64,000 nucleotides of DNA from Lutibacter sp. A80 (GTDB lineage Bacteria > Bacteroidota > Bacteroidia > Flavobacteriales > Flavobacteriaceae), in the NCBI RefSeq assembly GCF_022429645.1, contig NZ_CP092480.1:3020501-3084500 (forward strand), given 5' to 3'. The translations under genes and the position numbers were made by a program. The notes beneath the pieces were generated by a model that was given only the letters and a program-made list of their open reading frames with translations, did no database searches and had not been told where the DNA came from. Positions 44,300 through 52,879 of this stretch are shown here, piece after piece (positions within the stretch are counted from its first letter, which is position 1; each line of letters opens with the position of its first letter).

Positions 44300-45780
44300 T
44301 ATTTTAAAAATTCAATAGCGTTCTTATTTAAAAATTCATTCTCTAATGCTAAATCATAGGCAGACTCTTCAAAGTCGGTTGCAATAGTTGTTTTTGCGCC
44401 TAATTTAATAAGGTGTTTTATTAGATCTGTTGTATTGGCTGTCATTGCTGCAATGTGTAATGGTGTTAGTCCGTTACTGTTTTTAGCATTAATGTCAACT
44501 TTTTGCTTAACTATTTTATCTAATAAGTCAGTGTCGTTTTTAGTTACTGCAAGGTGTAAAAGGTTGTTGTTTTCACTTTGAATATGTGACATGTTTACAC
44601 CGTTTTTTAGCAATAAATTCCATTTTGCTTCAAATTGTTTCTTATTTCTTTTTGAATAAGAATCGACAAGATAATACGCTAGGTTGTTATTGTCTTTATC
44701 AATAATAGTTACATCAGCTCCTTTAGTAATTAATAAGTCTACAACTTCTGAAGAATTAGTTGCTACAGCTTTTGATAAGGCAGATTCTCCTTCGCTATTT
44801 GTTGCGTTTATAGCTATTTTTTTGTTAAGAAAATAAGTGATAATTTCTAAATCATTACTTCCCGCGGCATTTATTAAAGCAGTGTTTCCATTGCTATCGG
44901 CTTTAGTTACATCAACCCCTTTTTCAATAAAATAATTGAATATGGTTATGTCTTTATTTTGAGCAGCTAATTTAATAATTGGATTTACCCCTTTTTTATT
45001 TGTTATGTTTGGGTTTATTCCTAAATCTTCTAAATATTTAAAGAAGGCTAAATTGTTTCCACCATTACGACCTATGGTTGCAGCTTCTAAAAAAGCGTTT
45101 CCACCATCTGTATTTGTGTCTTTATATGCAATTCCTTTTTTTATTAATTGTTCAATAATTTCTTTGTTACCAGAACGAGCGGCGTAGTCTATTGTGTTTA
45201 AACCAGATTTATCGGTATCTGAAAAGTTTAAACCTCTCATTACAAAATAAGTAAGTTCATTTAAATTTTTTACTTTACCTATTAATTGATGTATAGCATT
45301 GGTGCCTTTTGGGTTTGTTTCGTTTATAGAAGCACCATTAGCTAATAATAAGTTGTACAGAGCTGGGTTTGTTTGCCCACCTCCAGCGGCAAAAAGTAAA
45401 ACTGAACTTCCTTTGTCATCAACAATATCTGTTTTAGCGCCTTTGTCTAACAGAAGTTCCATAATTTCTAAATTACCTCTAGAAGAAGCCCAAAATAAAT
45501 ATGTACGTCCGTCGTGTGTAATTTTATTAATAGGGTTTCCTTCTATATTTAAAAGGAATTCAACAACTTCAATAGGCGCATTTGCTAAAATTGCATAGGT
45601 TGTTGCATCAAAATTATTTTGAGTTAATGCGGTTGCACTATTGCCTTCTTTTATTTTTTGTTGTACTTCGGCTACTGTTGTAGTTGGTTTCCAAAAATCT
45701 CGACTTAAAAAAACATTGGATTTTTGAGCGGTAATCGACCCTATAAAAAGTAAAAGACTAAGGGTTATTAAGTTTTTCAT
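44299..45780 (-). CDS. Exported ankyrin-repeat protein
   Basis: This is a 493-residue protein from the ATG at 45780 (an upstream in-frame start at 45801 is less likely). Signal peptide MKNLITLSLLLFIGSITAQ is followed by about 12 ankyrin repeats (DGRTYLFWASSRGNLEIMELLLDKGA, DSNGNTALINAAGSNDLEII and others). Periplasmic ankyrin proteins are common next to iron and peroxide-defence genes. It is first in the operon with DUF2271 and the PepSY reductase, so a scaffold or protective role is likely. Confidence 0.9.
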   Translation of the reverse strand: MKNLITLSLLLFIGSITAQKSNVFLSRDFWKPTTTVAEVQQKIKEGNSATALTQNNFDATTYAILANAPIEVVEFLLNIEGNPINKITHDGRTYLFWASSRGNLEIMELLLDKGAKTDIVDDKGSSVLLFAAGGGQTNPALYNLLLANGASINETNPKGTNAIHQLIGKVKNLNELTYFVMRGLNFSDTDKSGLNTIDYAARSGNKEIIEQLIKKGIAYKDTNTDGGNAFLEAATIGRNGGNNLAFFKYLEDLGINPNITNKKGVNPIIKLAAQNKDITIFNYFIEKGVDVTKADSNGNTALINAAGSNDLEIITYFLNKKIAINATNSEGESALSKAVATNSSEVVDLLITKGADVTIIDKDNNNLAYYLVDSYSKRNKKQFEAKWNLLLKNGVNMSHIQSENNNLLHLAVTKNDTDLLDKIVKQKVDINAKNSNGLTPLHIAAMTANTTDLIKHLIKLGAKTTIATDFEESAYDLALENEFLNKNAIEFLK

Positions 45781-45856
45781 ATTTAAAATGTTTAAAATCA
45801 AAACATTACTATTTTAAAAGCAACGTTTTTAATTATTAATTGACTGCTATTAAATG

Positions 45857-45864
45857 CAAATATA
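45857..45864 (-). promoter_or_regulatory. Promoter -7 element for the ankyrin-DUF2271-PepSY operon
   Basis: Read on the minus strand this is TATATTTG, a perfect TAnnTTTG, about 77 bp before the ATG at 45780. No clear -33 TTTG is seen at the usual distance, so it may need an activator. Confidence 0.5.
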
Positions 45865-45928
45865 TAATTTATTTTTATTTAGAATAAATAAAAATAAGAG
45901 ATAATTTTAAAATGTTTGAAATGAATAT

Positions 45929-46909
45929 TTAGTTGTTTTTAATTATTTGACTTGGTAGATATCCCAGCTTTTTTTTAAAAGCAACGGTGAAATGTTGTGG
46001 GTTTTTATAACCTACTTCATAAGAAGCTTGTGAAATTGTATAATTATGCTTGGCTATTAATTTTATGGCTTTTTCTATTCTTAAGGAGGTAATGTATTTA
46101 AAAACAGTCATTCCATAAAATTGTTTAAATAAGCTTTTAAATTTAAAAGAATTAAAGCCTGCTAGCAACGATAATTGTTCTATTGTTAACTCTTTTTTTA
46201 AATTAGTTTTTATATAATTTCCTATACCAATTAAGGTTTCTTTTTCTTTTTTACTGAGTTTATCTGTTGTTATTTTTGATGTATCTGGAATTAAAGCAAT
46301 TAAAAGTAATTCTGTTAATTTAGATTCTAAATAAGATTCTCGTATAGTTCCTTCAAAAGGGCAGTTTGTAAATTCATTAACTATGTTATTTAGTTTTCTA
46401 TTATGAATTAGATCTTTTTTTTGAAGTTTACAAAGTTGGTTTACTTTACTTATTTGTATTTTTTCTATTAATTGTTTTGTAAATACTTCTCCTGTTTTTT
46501 CCTTCAAAAAAGATTCTGTAAAATAAATAGATAAACTGGTATGTTTTTGATTTAAGGATTCAAAAGAATATTTAGAAGGGGGGATGTGAAATAGATAACA
46601 CATATTATTTTTTAAATGATACTTCTTTTCTGAATCCTTATTTAAATAGAAAGACATTTTACCTTTAATTATAAATTGAAGTAAAAAAACAGCAGAATCT
46701 TGCTCAATTTCAATGTTTAAATTTTTAGTAGTGTATTCTTGATATATTACATGAATATTATTTAAACATGTTTCTTTTAGTATACCTGAAATTTCATTTT
46801 CAAAATCTGAATATGTTTTTTCAAAAAAGTTTGAGGTTCCACTGTTGCTATTAAAATATTTTTTAATTCCCTCTCCATTATTTTGTGAACTTTTTAATCG
46901 AATTTCCAT
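45929..46909 (-). CDS. PchR-like AraC family regulator
   Basis: This 326-residue regulator has an N-terminal ligand-binding half (VFLLQFIIKGKMSFYL and others) and a C-terminal AraC double helix-turn-helix (ELTIEQLSLLAGFNSFKFKSLFKQFYG and TISQASYEVGYKNPQHFTVAFKKK). Such PchR/YbtA proteins activate siderophore receptors when the ferric siderophore is present. It is divergent from a TonB receptor, with a direct-repeat operator between them. Confidence 0.92.
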   Translation of the reverse strand: MEIRLKSSQNNGEGIKKYFNSNSGTSNFFEKTYSDFENEISGILKETCLNNIHVIYQEYTTKNLNIEIEQDSAVFLLQFIIKGKMSFYLNKDSEKKYHLKNNMCYLFHIPPSKYSFESLNQKHTSLSIYFTESFLKEKTGEVFTKQLIEKIQISKVNQLCKLQKKDLIHNRKLNNIVNEFTNCPFEGTIRESYLESKLTELLLIALIPDTSKITTDKLSKKEKETLIGIGNYIKTNLKKELTIEQLSLLAGFNSFKFKSLFKQFYGMTVFKYITSLRIEKAIKLIAKHNYTISQASYEVGYKNPQHFTVAFKKKLGYLPSQIIKNN

Positions 46910-46916
46910 TTATTCT

Positions 46917-46948
46917 TTTTGCGTTATAATTACTTCCTTTTGCGTTAT
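46917..46948 (+). promoter_or_regulatory. Direct-repeat operator for the PchR-like regulator
   Basis: TTTTGCGTTAT occurs at 46917-46927 and 46938-46948, identical over 11 bp and 21 bp apart (two helical turns), the spacing bound by AraC-type activators. TTTTGCG recurs at 46973-46979 inside the receptor promoter. Confidence 0.75.
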
Positions 46949-46969
46949 CAAGAATCAATCTAAATAAAA

Positions 46970-46977
46970 TAGTTTTG
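46970..46977 (+). promoter_or_regulatory. Promoter -7 element of the TonB receptor gene
   Basis: TAGTTTTG matches TAnnTTTG and sits 40 bp before the start codon. There is no TTTG at the -33 position. The direct-repeat operator ends 21 bp upstream, as expected for an activator-dependent promoter. Confidence 0.55.
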
Positions 46978-47017
46978 CGAAGTTAGTTATTTTTATTAAA
47001 TCTAAATAAGCATAAGT

Positions 47018-49423
47018 TTGAAATTATTTGTTTTATTATTATTAATAGTATCGTTAGGTTACTCTCAAAATTCAATTTCAGGGAAAGTTGTAGATGGCTC
47101 AGGGCAACCATTATTTGGAGCTACCGTTGTAATTGGTTCTGCTTCACGGGCAACTGTAACTGATGAAAACGGAACATACACCCTTAAAAATATACCTAAA
47201 GGAAAGCATATAATTAAAGCTTCGTATGTTGGATTTAATTCTAATTCTATAGAAGAGTTATTTAATACCATAAACAATAATCGTGTTATAAATTTCACTT
47301 TAAGTGAGGATGTGGAATCTTTAAAACAAGTTGTTGTTAATGGAAAGTCAGAAAAAACAAAAGTAGAAACTCAAGGTTTTGCAGTGAATATTGTAGATAC
47401 TAAAGTGGCAAGTTTAAGAAATGTTCAGATAAATGAATTGTTAAATACTACAGTAGGTGTAAAAATTCGTCAAAATGGAGGTTTAGGTTCAAATGTACAA
47501 TATTCATTAAATGGTTTGTCTGGAGGGTCTGTGCGTATTTTTATTGATGGAATTCCTATTTCTATGTATGGTTCCTCATTTAGTTTAAATAGTATTCCTC
47601 CTTCAATGATTAAAAATATTGAAGTTTATAAAGGTGTAATTCCAGGGCATTTGGCAGATGATGCTCTAGGTGGTGCAATAAATGTTGTATTACATAAAGG
47701 AACAAAAACTAACTTAAATGCTTCTATTTCATATGGATCTTTTAATACTTTACAAACAAGTATTAATGGTTTATATAGGTTTGAAAAGTCTGGATTTACT
47801 GTAAAAGCATCTCTTTTTCATAATAATTCTGATAATGATTATAAAGTTTGGGGAGGTCAAGTTAAGGATATTGCACAAGATGGAAGTCAAACCCCTATTA
47901 CTGCTAGAAGATTTTACGACGCTTATAAATCTACAGGTGGAATGGCACAAATTGGTTTTACGGATGTAAAATGGGCAGACCAATTTTTAATTGGTTTTAC
48001 AGGTTCAGAAGATTATAAAGAAATTCAACATGGTGCTTTTATGACGCTTCATCCTTATTACGGAAGATTTAGTGAAACAAATGCCCAATTAGCAAACTTA
48101 ACATATCAAAAAAAGAATCTTTTTACAGAAGGTTTAGATGTAAATGTAACTGGATTATATGGAGAAAGAAATACCATAGTTAATGATACCGTTGCTGCAG
48201 CTTATACTTGGAGTGGAGAACGTTTAGTTGGTTTTGACGGTAATTATCTAAACTACAGTTGGGGATCTCAACAAGAAGGAGGTCCAACTCTAACAAAAGT
48301 TAACAGAAATGTTGCTTCTATAAGAACAGGAGTGTCGTATGCTATAAATAAAAATCATAAAATTTTAGTAAACCATATATATAGTGGTCTTGATAGAGAA
48401 GATAGTGATGAAATGAAATCTCTTTTAGAAAACACTTTTAAGCAAACGAGTGATTTGTATAAAAATATTTATTCGTTAAGTTATGAATTAAATGCTTTTG
48501 AAGAAAAGTTAAAAGTTAATGTTTTTGGAAAAAACTACGGTCAAAAAGTATTAAATACAAGTCCAGTATTTAATGATGATGAAACAGAAGTTATAGATGA
48601 AGTTTTTAAAAGCGATCAAAATTTTAACGGTTTTGGGTTTGCAGCTTCTTATGCTATTCTACCCAATTTGGTTTTATTAACTTCAGCAGAAAAAGCAATT
48701 CGTTTACCTGATGAAACTGAAGTTTTTGGAGATGTAGCTGATAATGTTGAAGCCAATTTAAACATTCAGCCAGAAATTAGTAAAAATTATAACGTCGGTT
48801 TCCGATTTGGAAAGTTTAATATTCAAAAACACAATTTTACAATTTCTACCAATTTCTTTTCAAGAAAGATTGAAGATTTAATCGGTTTTGCTTCAAATGC
48901 AGATAGAATTGTAGAAAGCAGCGACGAACTTGTACATTATGATAATTTTGACGAAAGTACTACATCTAAAGGAGTAGAGGCAGAAATTAATTATAGCTAC
49001 AATAATAACTTAGGCTTTAACTTTAATTTTTCTCGTTTAACTCTAGAATCTAGAAACAGAGCTGGTAATATTGTTGATATTCCTAACACACCACTATTTA
49101 CTATTAATTCTGGATTACGCTATTCAATTAAAAATGTGCTTCAACATAAATCGCGTTTAAACGTATTTTATAATATTTATTTCACTGATGAATTTTCATA
49201 TATAATGAATCAAGGAACTAATGTTGCTGGTTTGGATGCATTTTTAGTACCTACTCAATTTATTCAAGATTTTGGGCTTAGTTACACTTTTCCTAAAGAA
49301 AATTTTGTAGTGAGTTTCGATGCCAAAAATATATTTAATGAAGCAGCTTACGATAATAGATCAGTTCAAAAACCTGGGAGAGCATTTTACTTAAAACTAA
49401 ATTATACAATAACTAAATTTTAA
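47018..49423 (+). CDS. TonB-dependent receptor, probable (xeno)siderophore receptor
   Basis: This is an 801-residue outer-membrane receptor. Signal peptide MKLFVLLLLIVSLGYSQ is followed by a carboxypeptidase-regulatory-like domain (about 18-95), a plug domain (about 110-225, with RIFIDGIPISMYGSS and EVYKGVIPGHLADDALGGAINVVL) and a 22-strand barrel ending YLKLNYTITKF. The only start fitting the signal peptide is TTG at 47018. The PchR-like regulator, PepSY reductase and DUF4374-like gene around it suggest siderophore uptake, like XusA. Confidence 0.9.
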   Translation: MKLFVLLLLIVSLGYSQNSISGKVVDGSGQPLFGATVVIGSASRATVTDENGTYTLKNIPKGKHIIKASYVGFNSNSIEELFNTINNNRVINFTLSEDVESLKQVVVNGKSEKTKVETQGFAVNIVDTKVASLRNVQINELLNTTVGVKIRQNGGLGSNVQYSLNGLSGGSVRIFIDGIPISMYGSSFSLNSIPPSMIKNIEVYKGVIPGHLADDALGGAINVVLHKGTKTNLNASISYGSFNTLQTSINGLYRFEKSGFTVKASLFHNNSDNDYKVWGGQVKDIAQDGSQTPITARRFYDAYKSTGGMAQIGFTDVKWADQFLIGFTGSEDYKEIQHGAFMTLHPYYGRFSETNAQLANLTYQKKNLFTEGLDVNVTGLYGERNTIVNDTVAAAYTWSGERLVGFDGNYLNYSWGSQQEGGPTLTKVNRNVASIRTGVSYAINKNHKILVNHIYSGLDREDSDEMKSLLENTFKQTSDLYKNIYSLSYELNAFEEKLKVNVFGKNYGQKVLNTSPVFNDDETEVIDEVFKSDQNFNGFGFAASYAILPNLVLLTSAEKAIRLPDETEVFGDVADNVEANLNIQPEISKNYNVGFRFGKFNIQKHNFTISTNFFSRKIEDLIGFASNADRIVESSDELVHYDNFDESTTSKGVEAEINYSYNNNLGFNFNFSRLTLESRNRAGNIVDIPNTPLFTINSGLRYSIKNVLQHKSRLNVFYNIYFTDEFSYIMNQGTNVAGLDAFLVPTQFIQDFGLSYTFPKENFVVSFDAKNIFNEAAYDNRSVQKPGRAFYLKLNYTITKF

Positions 49424-49456
49424 TTATTAAACATAAATCTAATAAACAATTTTAAT

Positions 49457-50821
49457 ATGAAACGCAATTTTTTAAACTTTAAAACTATAACTTTATTCGC
49501 CACAATTGGTTTATTTACCGTTGCCTGTGATAGCGATGATAATAATATTGAAATGCCAACTGAACCAGTACAATCTGAAAGATGGATTACAGTTGCTGGT
49601 GCTAGAATGGGTACAGAAGCAGGAGATGGAAATGGAGGTACTTTAATATATGCTATTAGTAATGAAGATGCTAAAAACACCGAGACAGTAATAGATGTTT
49701 TTAATAATGGTTTTGTAGCCCCTTCTAATAGAACAGCTAGATTACAAGCATCAGAAGATGGTAACACTATTTTTAATATCAGTTATGCAGGTGATACAGG
49801 AGGAAATTATTCAAAATATACTGTTCAAGGAGGACAAGATTTTATACCAACTGGATCTGAAGTAAGTATAGCACCTTATGTAGGTACCGCTCCAAGGTGG
49901 ATAAAATTATTTGATGGAGACCAAACCGGATCTGCTGTATATGTATCAACAGAGCATGAAATTGACGATAATGGAACACCAGATGATGTAACAGATGATA
50001 TGTATATTAGAACGGAAGCTAAAGTAGGCGTGGTTACTTTAGATTTAGTAAATTCTTCAATTAAAAATTTTGAAGAAGTTAGTGTTCCTTTAAGTGCCGA
50101 AGAAGAAGCCGCAGGTTATTATTTCTCTAGAGTTGATATGCCAACTTTAAATGCTGCTGGAGATAAATTATATATTAGTGCTCGTTTAAGTAAAGTAAAT
50201 CCTGCTACTGTAGAAAGTGAAAGTGGGTATGAAATTTTAGGTTCTAAAACTATTGTTTTAGATTACCCTTCTTTATTAAATCCAAGTGTAATTACTTCTA
50301 CTGTTGGACATGGAAATACAAATGGTTACCGTAGTATTAATTCTTTTGAATACAATGGTAGTGTTTACCAAGCTAACCAAGGTGATCCAAATGGTTCTCA
50401 TATTTTAAAAATTAATGCAAATAACGAATATGATAATTCTTATGTGTTTAGTTTAGATGCAGCTTTAGGTTTAAATGACACTTATATTGTTGCTTGGAGA
50501 CCAGCATCAAATGGTAAAGCTGTTGTTGCATACGAGTATGCTGGATCGGCTACAGGGCCAGCTGGTAAAACACAAGGATTTTTTGCTTTGGTAGATTTAA
50601 ATGCTAAAACTGCAATAAAACTTGATGATATTCCTGCTAGTGAGGATTTATATTTATACCAATACCAAGGTTTTGCTATTTATGAAAATGAAGTTTACTT
50701 AACAGTAGCTCCAATTGGTGAAGATGGAAATATTTATGTTGTAGATACAGAAACAGGAAGCGTAACTAAAGGAGCGCAATTAATAAATACAACTGGAAGT
50801 CATTTTATAGGTACTTTTTAG
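49457..50821 (+). CDS. DUF4374-like surface lipoprotein (XusB-like)
   Basis: This is a 454-residue lipoprotein (lipobox FTVACDSDDN) with a beta-propeller-like repetitive sequence and no enzymatic motif. It lies 33 nt after the receptor gene. In Bacteroides the DUF4374 lipoprotein XusB next to XusA binds xenosiderophores at the cell surface. The size, lipidation and position here match. The domain assignment rests on general pattern and context, not on an alignment. Confidence 0.65.
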   Translation: MKRNFLNFKTITLFATIGLFTVACDSDDNNIEMPTEPVQSERWITVAGARMGTEAGDGNGGTLIYAISNEDAKNTETVIDVFNNGFVAPSNRTARLQASEDGNTIFNISYAGDTGGNYSKYTVQGGQDFIPTGSEVSIAPYVGTAPRWIKLFDGDQTGSAVYVSTEHEIDDNGTPDDVTDDMYIRTEAKVGVVTLDLVNSSIKNFEEVSVPLSAEEEAAGYYFSRVDMPTLNAAGDKLYISARLSKVNPATVESESGYEILGSKTIVLDYPSLLNPSVITSTVGHGNTNGYRSINSFEYNGSVYQANQGDPNGSHILKINANNEYDNSYVFSLDAALGLNDTYIVAWRPASNGKAVVAYEYAGSATGPAGKTQGFFALVDLNAKTAIKLDDIPASEDLYLYQYQGFAIYENEVYLTVAPIGEDGNIYVVDTETGSVTKGAQLINTTGSHFIGTF

Positions 50822-50851
50822 AAGCAAATTACTAAAATAATAGTAAGACAG

Positions 50852-50882
50852 ACCCTTATCGATAATTCGGTAAGGGTTTTTA
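50852..50882 (+). terminator. Terminator after the receptor/lipoprotein operon
   Basis: The stem ACCCTTATCG/CGGTAAGGGT (one T-G pair) is followed by a T run. Confidence 0.88.
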
Positions 50883-50933
50883 TTTGTTTGTTTTTTTAGT
50901 AGCTAGATTTCATAAGTTTTTTTAAGTAAAAAG

Positions 50934-50964
50934 TTTGCAATTTTAAAAGAAAAAATTACTTTTG
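50934..50964 (+). promoter_or_regulatory. Promoter of the arsR gene
   Basis: TTTG (50934-50937), a 19-nt spacer and TACTTTTG (50957-50964) match the Bacteroidetes consensus well. The expected start of transcription falls at the beginning of the operator at 50970. Confidence 0.75.
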
Positions 50965-50969
50965 CACAT

Positions 50970-50991
50970 CATATGCTAAAAAACGCATATG
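50970..50991. promoter_or_regulatory. ArsR operator 1
   Basis: CATATGC (50970-50976) and GCATATG (50985-50991) form a perfect inverted repeat with 8 bp between. Total length is 22 bp, placed at the predicted transcription start. Confidence 0.75.
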
Positions 50992-51012
50992 TTTATTTTA
51001 ATTATCGAATGT

Positions 51013-51360
51013 ATGAAACCTAATTTACAAAATAGTATTACCATATTTAAAGCATTATCAGAAATTACGCGTCTTAAAATTATATGGTTATTGATTAATA
51101 TGGATTCTAAAATTTGTGTTTCTGAAATTATTGAAGTTCTAAAAGAACCTCAATACAACGTTTCTCGTCACTTAAGAATCCTTAGTAAAGCAGGTTTACT
51201 TGAAGAAAATAAAGAAGGAAAATGGGTTTATTATTTTATAAAAAAAACAGATGGTGAATTTATTAAACATATTAAAAATGCAGTAAGTGTAATTTCAGAA
51301 AATGATATGCTTGTTGAAATGCAACGCTGTAAACAACTACTTATAACTAGAGAAAAATAG
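51013..51360 (+). CDS. ArsR/SmtB family metal-responsive repressor
   Basis: This is a 115-residue winged-helix repressor. Its HTH is visible in KICVSEIIEVLKEPQYNVSRHLRILSKAGLL, followed by the wing EENKEGKWVYYFI. A single Cys (KICVSE) lies in the region of the ArsR-type metalloid site, and another occurs near the end (QRCKQ). I chose the ATG at 51013. An ATG at 50989 overlaps the operator and adds eight hydrophobic residues. It probably represses itself and the permease through the twin CATATG sites. Confidence 0.9.
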   Translation: MKPNLQNSITIFKALSEITRLKIIWLLINMDSKICVSEIIEVLKEPQYNVSRHLRILSKAGLLEENKEGKWVYYFIKKTDGEFIKHIKNAVSVISENDMLVEMQRCKQLLITREK

Positions 51361-51410
51361 CATTAAAAATTTTAATATAAATCAATTTAGAAAAGATTTC
51401 TACGTCTTAT

Positions 51411-51432
51411 CATATGTGTTTTTGTGCATATG
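51411..51432. promoter_or_regulatory. ArsR operator 2, upstream of the permease
   Basis: CATATG (51411-51416) and CATATG (51427-51432) are separated by 10 bp, the same 22-bp layout as operator 1, in the gap between arsR and the permease gene. Confidence 0.7.
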
Positions 51433-51481
51433 TTAAATATAGGAGTCTTAAAATCATTAATTATCATAAATATTTAAAACA

Positions 51482-52513
51482 ATGTCAGAAAATTTAAAAT
51501 TAGCCTTAGACGAGTTTATACATGTTGGTGTAGCCTTGTTTTTTATTATTGCATTTGTATCAATTCTTACAGGATTTGTAAGAGCGTATATTCCACAAGA
51601 CAAGTTGCAAAAAAAATTAAGTAAAACGGGTAAATATAGTGGTGTTATGGGTGCCTTGTTAGGTATACCAACACCATTTTGTAGTGCTTCAATGGTTCCA
51701 GTATCTATGGGAATGCTTGAAATGGGAGCGCCATTAGCAATGGTTTTTTCATTTTTATTATCTGCTCCATTAGCAAATTTTGTTGTAGTAGCCTTTATTT
51801 TTGCGGTATTTGGATTTAAAGTAGCAATAGTTTATTTTTTAATTGTATTTATTGGTGCCATACTTTTTGGAACTATTGTAGGAAAAACATCTCTTGTAAA
51901 TCAGGTTAAAACAATTGGTAAAAAACCAGTAGGAGCTTCTAATAATAGTTGTGGTAGTCCTTCAGTTAAACAAGATAAAGCTGTAAATGTATCAAATGTT
52001 TCAGAATGTTCAATTGAAAATCAGCCACAAGTAACTTGTGGTAGCCAACCTCAAGTTTCGGGTTGTACTGCTACAGTAGATAGTAAATTTTTGAATATTA
52101 AAAATGATAAAGTTAGAGAAGCTTTTGAATTTGCTTGGTCACTTTTTAAGCGTATAATGCCATATGTATTTATTGGAGCAGTAATTAGTGCAGTATCTGC
52201 AGCTTTTGTTCCTGATGCATTTGTGGAAAAATACTTAGGAAACGATAACCCTTTAGCAATACTTTTAGGGGCTGTTATTGGTGTGCCTTTATACCTTAGA
52301 ATTGAAATGGCGATCCCTTTATTAAGTGTTTTAATAGGAAAAGGTATGAGTATGGGGGCAGCAATGGCATTGCTAATTGGTGGAACTGGAGCAAGTTTAC
52401 CTGAAATAGCGATTGTTTCTTCTATGTTAAAACCTAAAGCGGTTGCTGCTTTTGTTGGTTCTATAATTGCAATAGCAATTATTGGAGGTTTTATCTTCTA
52501 CTTCTTCTTTTAA
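51482..52513 (+). CDS. SO_0444-type Cu/Zn efflux permease (ArsP/DUF318 family)
   Basis: This is a 343-residue inner-membrane permease with two blocks of hydrophobic segments (about 12-135 and 225-343). The family motif TPFCSASMVPVSMGMLEMGAPLAM is in the first block. Between the blocks is a soluble loop (about 145-205) with five cysteines (NSCGS, SECS, VTCGS, SGCT among them), a likely metal-sensing or metal-binding segment. ArsR control supports metal or metalloid export. Organoarsenical export is an alternative. Confidence 0.85.
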   Translation: MSENLKLALDEFIHVGVALFFIIAFVSILTGFVRAYIPQDKLQKKLSKTGKYSGVMGALLGIPTPFCSASMVPVSMGMLEMGAPLAMVFSFLLSAPLANFVVVAFIFAVFGFKVAIVYFLIVFIGAILFGTIVGKTSLVNQVKTIGKKPVGASNNSCGSPSVKQDKAVNVSNVSECSIENQPQVTCGSQPQVSGCTATVDSKFLNIKNDKVREAFEFAWSLFKRIMPYVFIGAVISAVSAAFVPDAFVEKYLGNDNPLAILLGAVIGVPLYLRIEMAIPLLSVLIGKGMSMGAAMALLIGGTGASLPEIAIVSSMLKPKAVAAFVGSIIAIAIIGGFIFYFFF

Positions 52514-52533
52514 TACTTATAATGCTTACTAAC

Positions 52534-52570
52534 AATCGGATTTTGGTAAAAACAAAATCCGATTTTTTTT
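52534..52570 (+). terminator. Terminator after the permease gene
   Basis: A perfect 12-bp stem AATCGGATTTTG/CAAAATCCGATT with a 7-nt loop is followed by a long T run. Confidence 0.93.
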
Positions 52571-52707
52571 TGATTAATACATCAACTAACTATAAGATTT
52601 ATTAATCTACTTTTAAAATTAAAATTCCATTTCAAACTATAATTAATTAAATCTTTTTTATAGGGTTTAAAAGATAAAATAGTAACTTTATGCCTTCCAA
52701 AATTTGA

Positions 52708-52779
52708 GGCTCCATAGTTCAAGGGATAGAATAGAAGTTTCCTAAACTTTAGATCCAGGTTCGAGTCCTGGTGGAGTCA
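52708..52779 (+). tRNA. tRNA-Arg (CCT)
   Basis: This is a full cloverleaf: acceptor GGCTCCA with TGGAGTC (one G-T pair), T-arm CCAGG/CCTGG with loop TTCGAGT, and anticodon loop TTCCTAA with anticodon CCT at 52741-52743. The discriminator is A and CCA is not encoded. TAACTTTA at 52683-52690 may be a weak -7 element. No att-type duplication of this tRNA is visible in the window. Confidence 0.93.
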
Positions 52780-52832
52780 CATACTAACATATTATTGATT
52801 TAATTTCTTTTTTTATTAGATTGTACTATATA

Positions 52833-52840
52833 TAATTTTG
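52833..52840 (+). promoter_or_regulatory. Promoter -7 element of the GH2 gene
   Basis: TAATTTTG matches TAnnTTTG 40 bp before the ATG at 52880. No clear -33 element is seen. Confidence 0.4.
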
Positions 52841-52879
52841 GGATTCATTTTACAAGCACTTTAAAAAATATAGTTTTTA

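Noticed and set aside
52708..52779. tRNA-Arg as a second integration site
   Set aside because: No duplicated 3' end and no integrase gene were found near it within the window.
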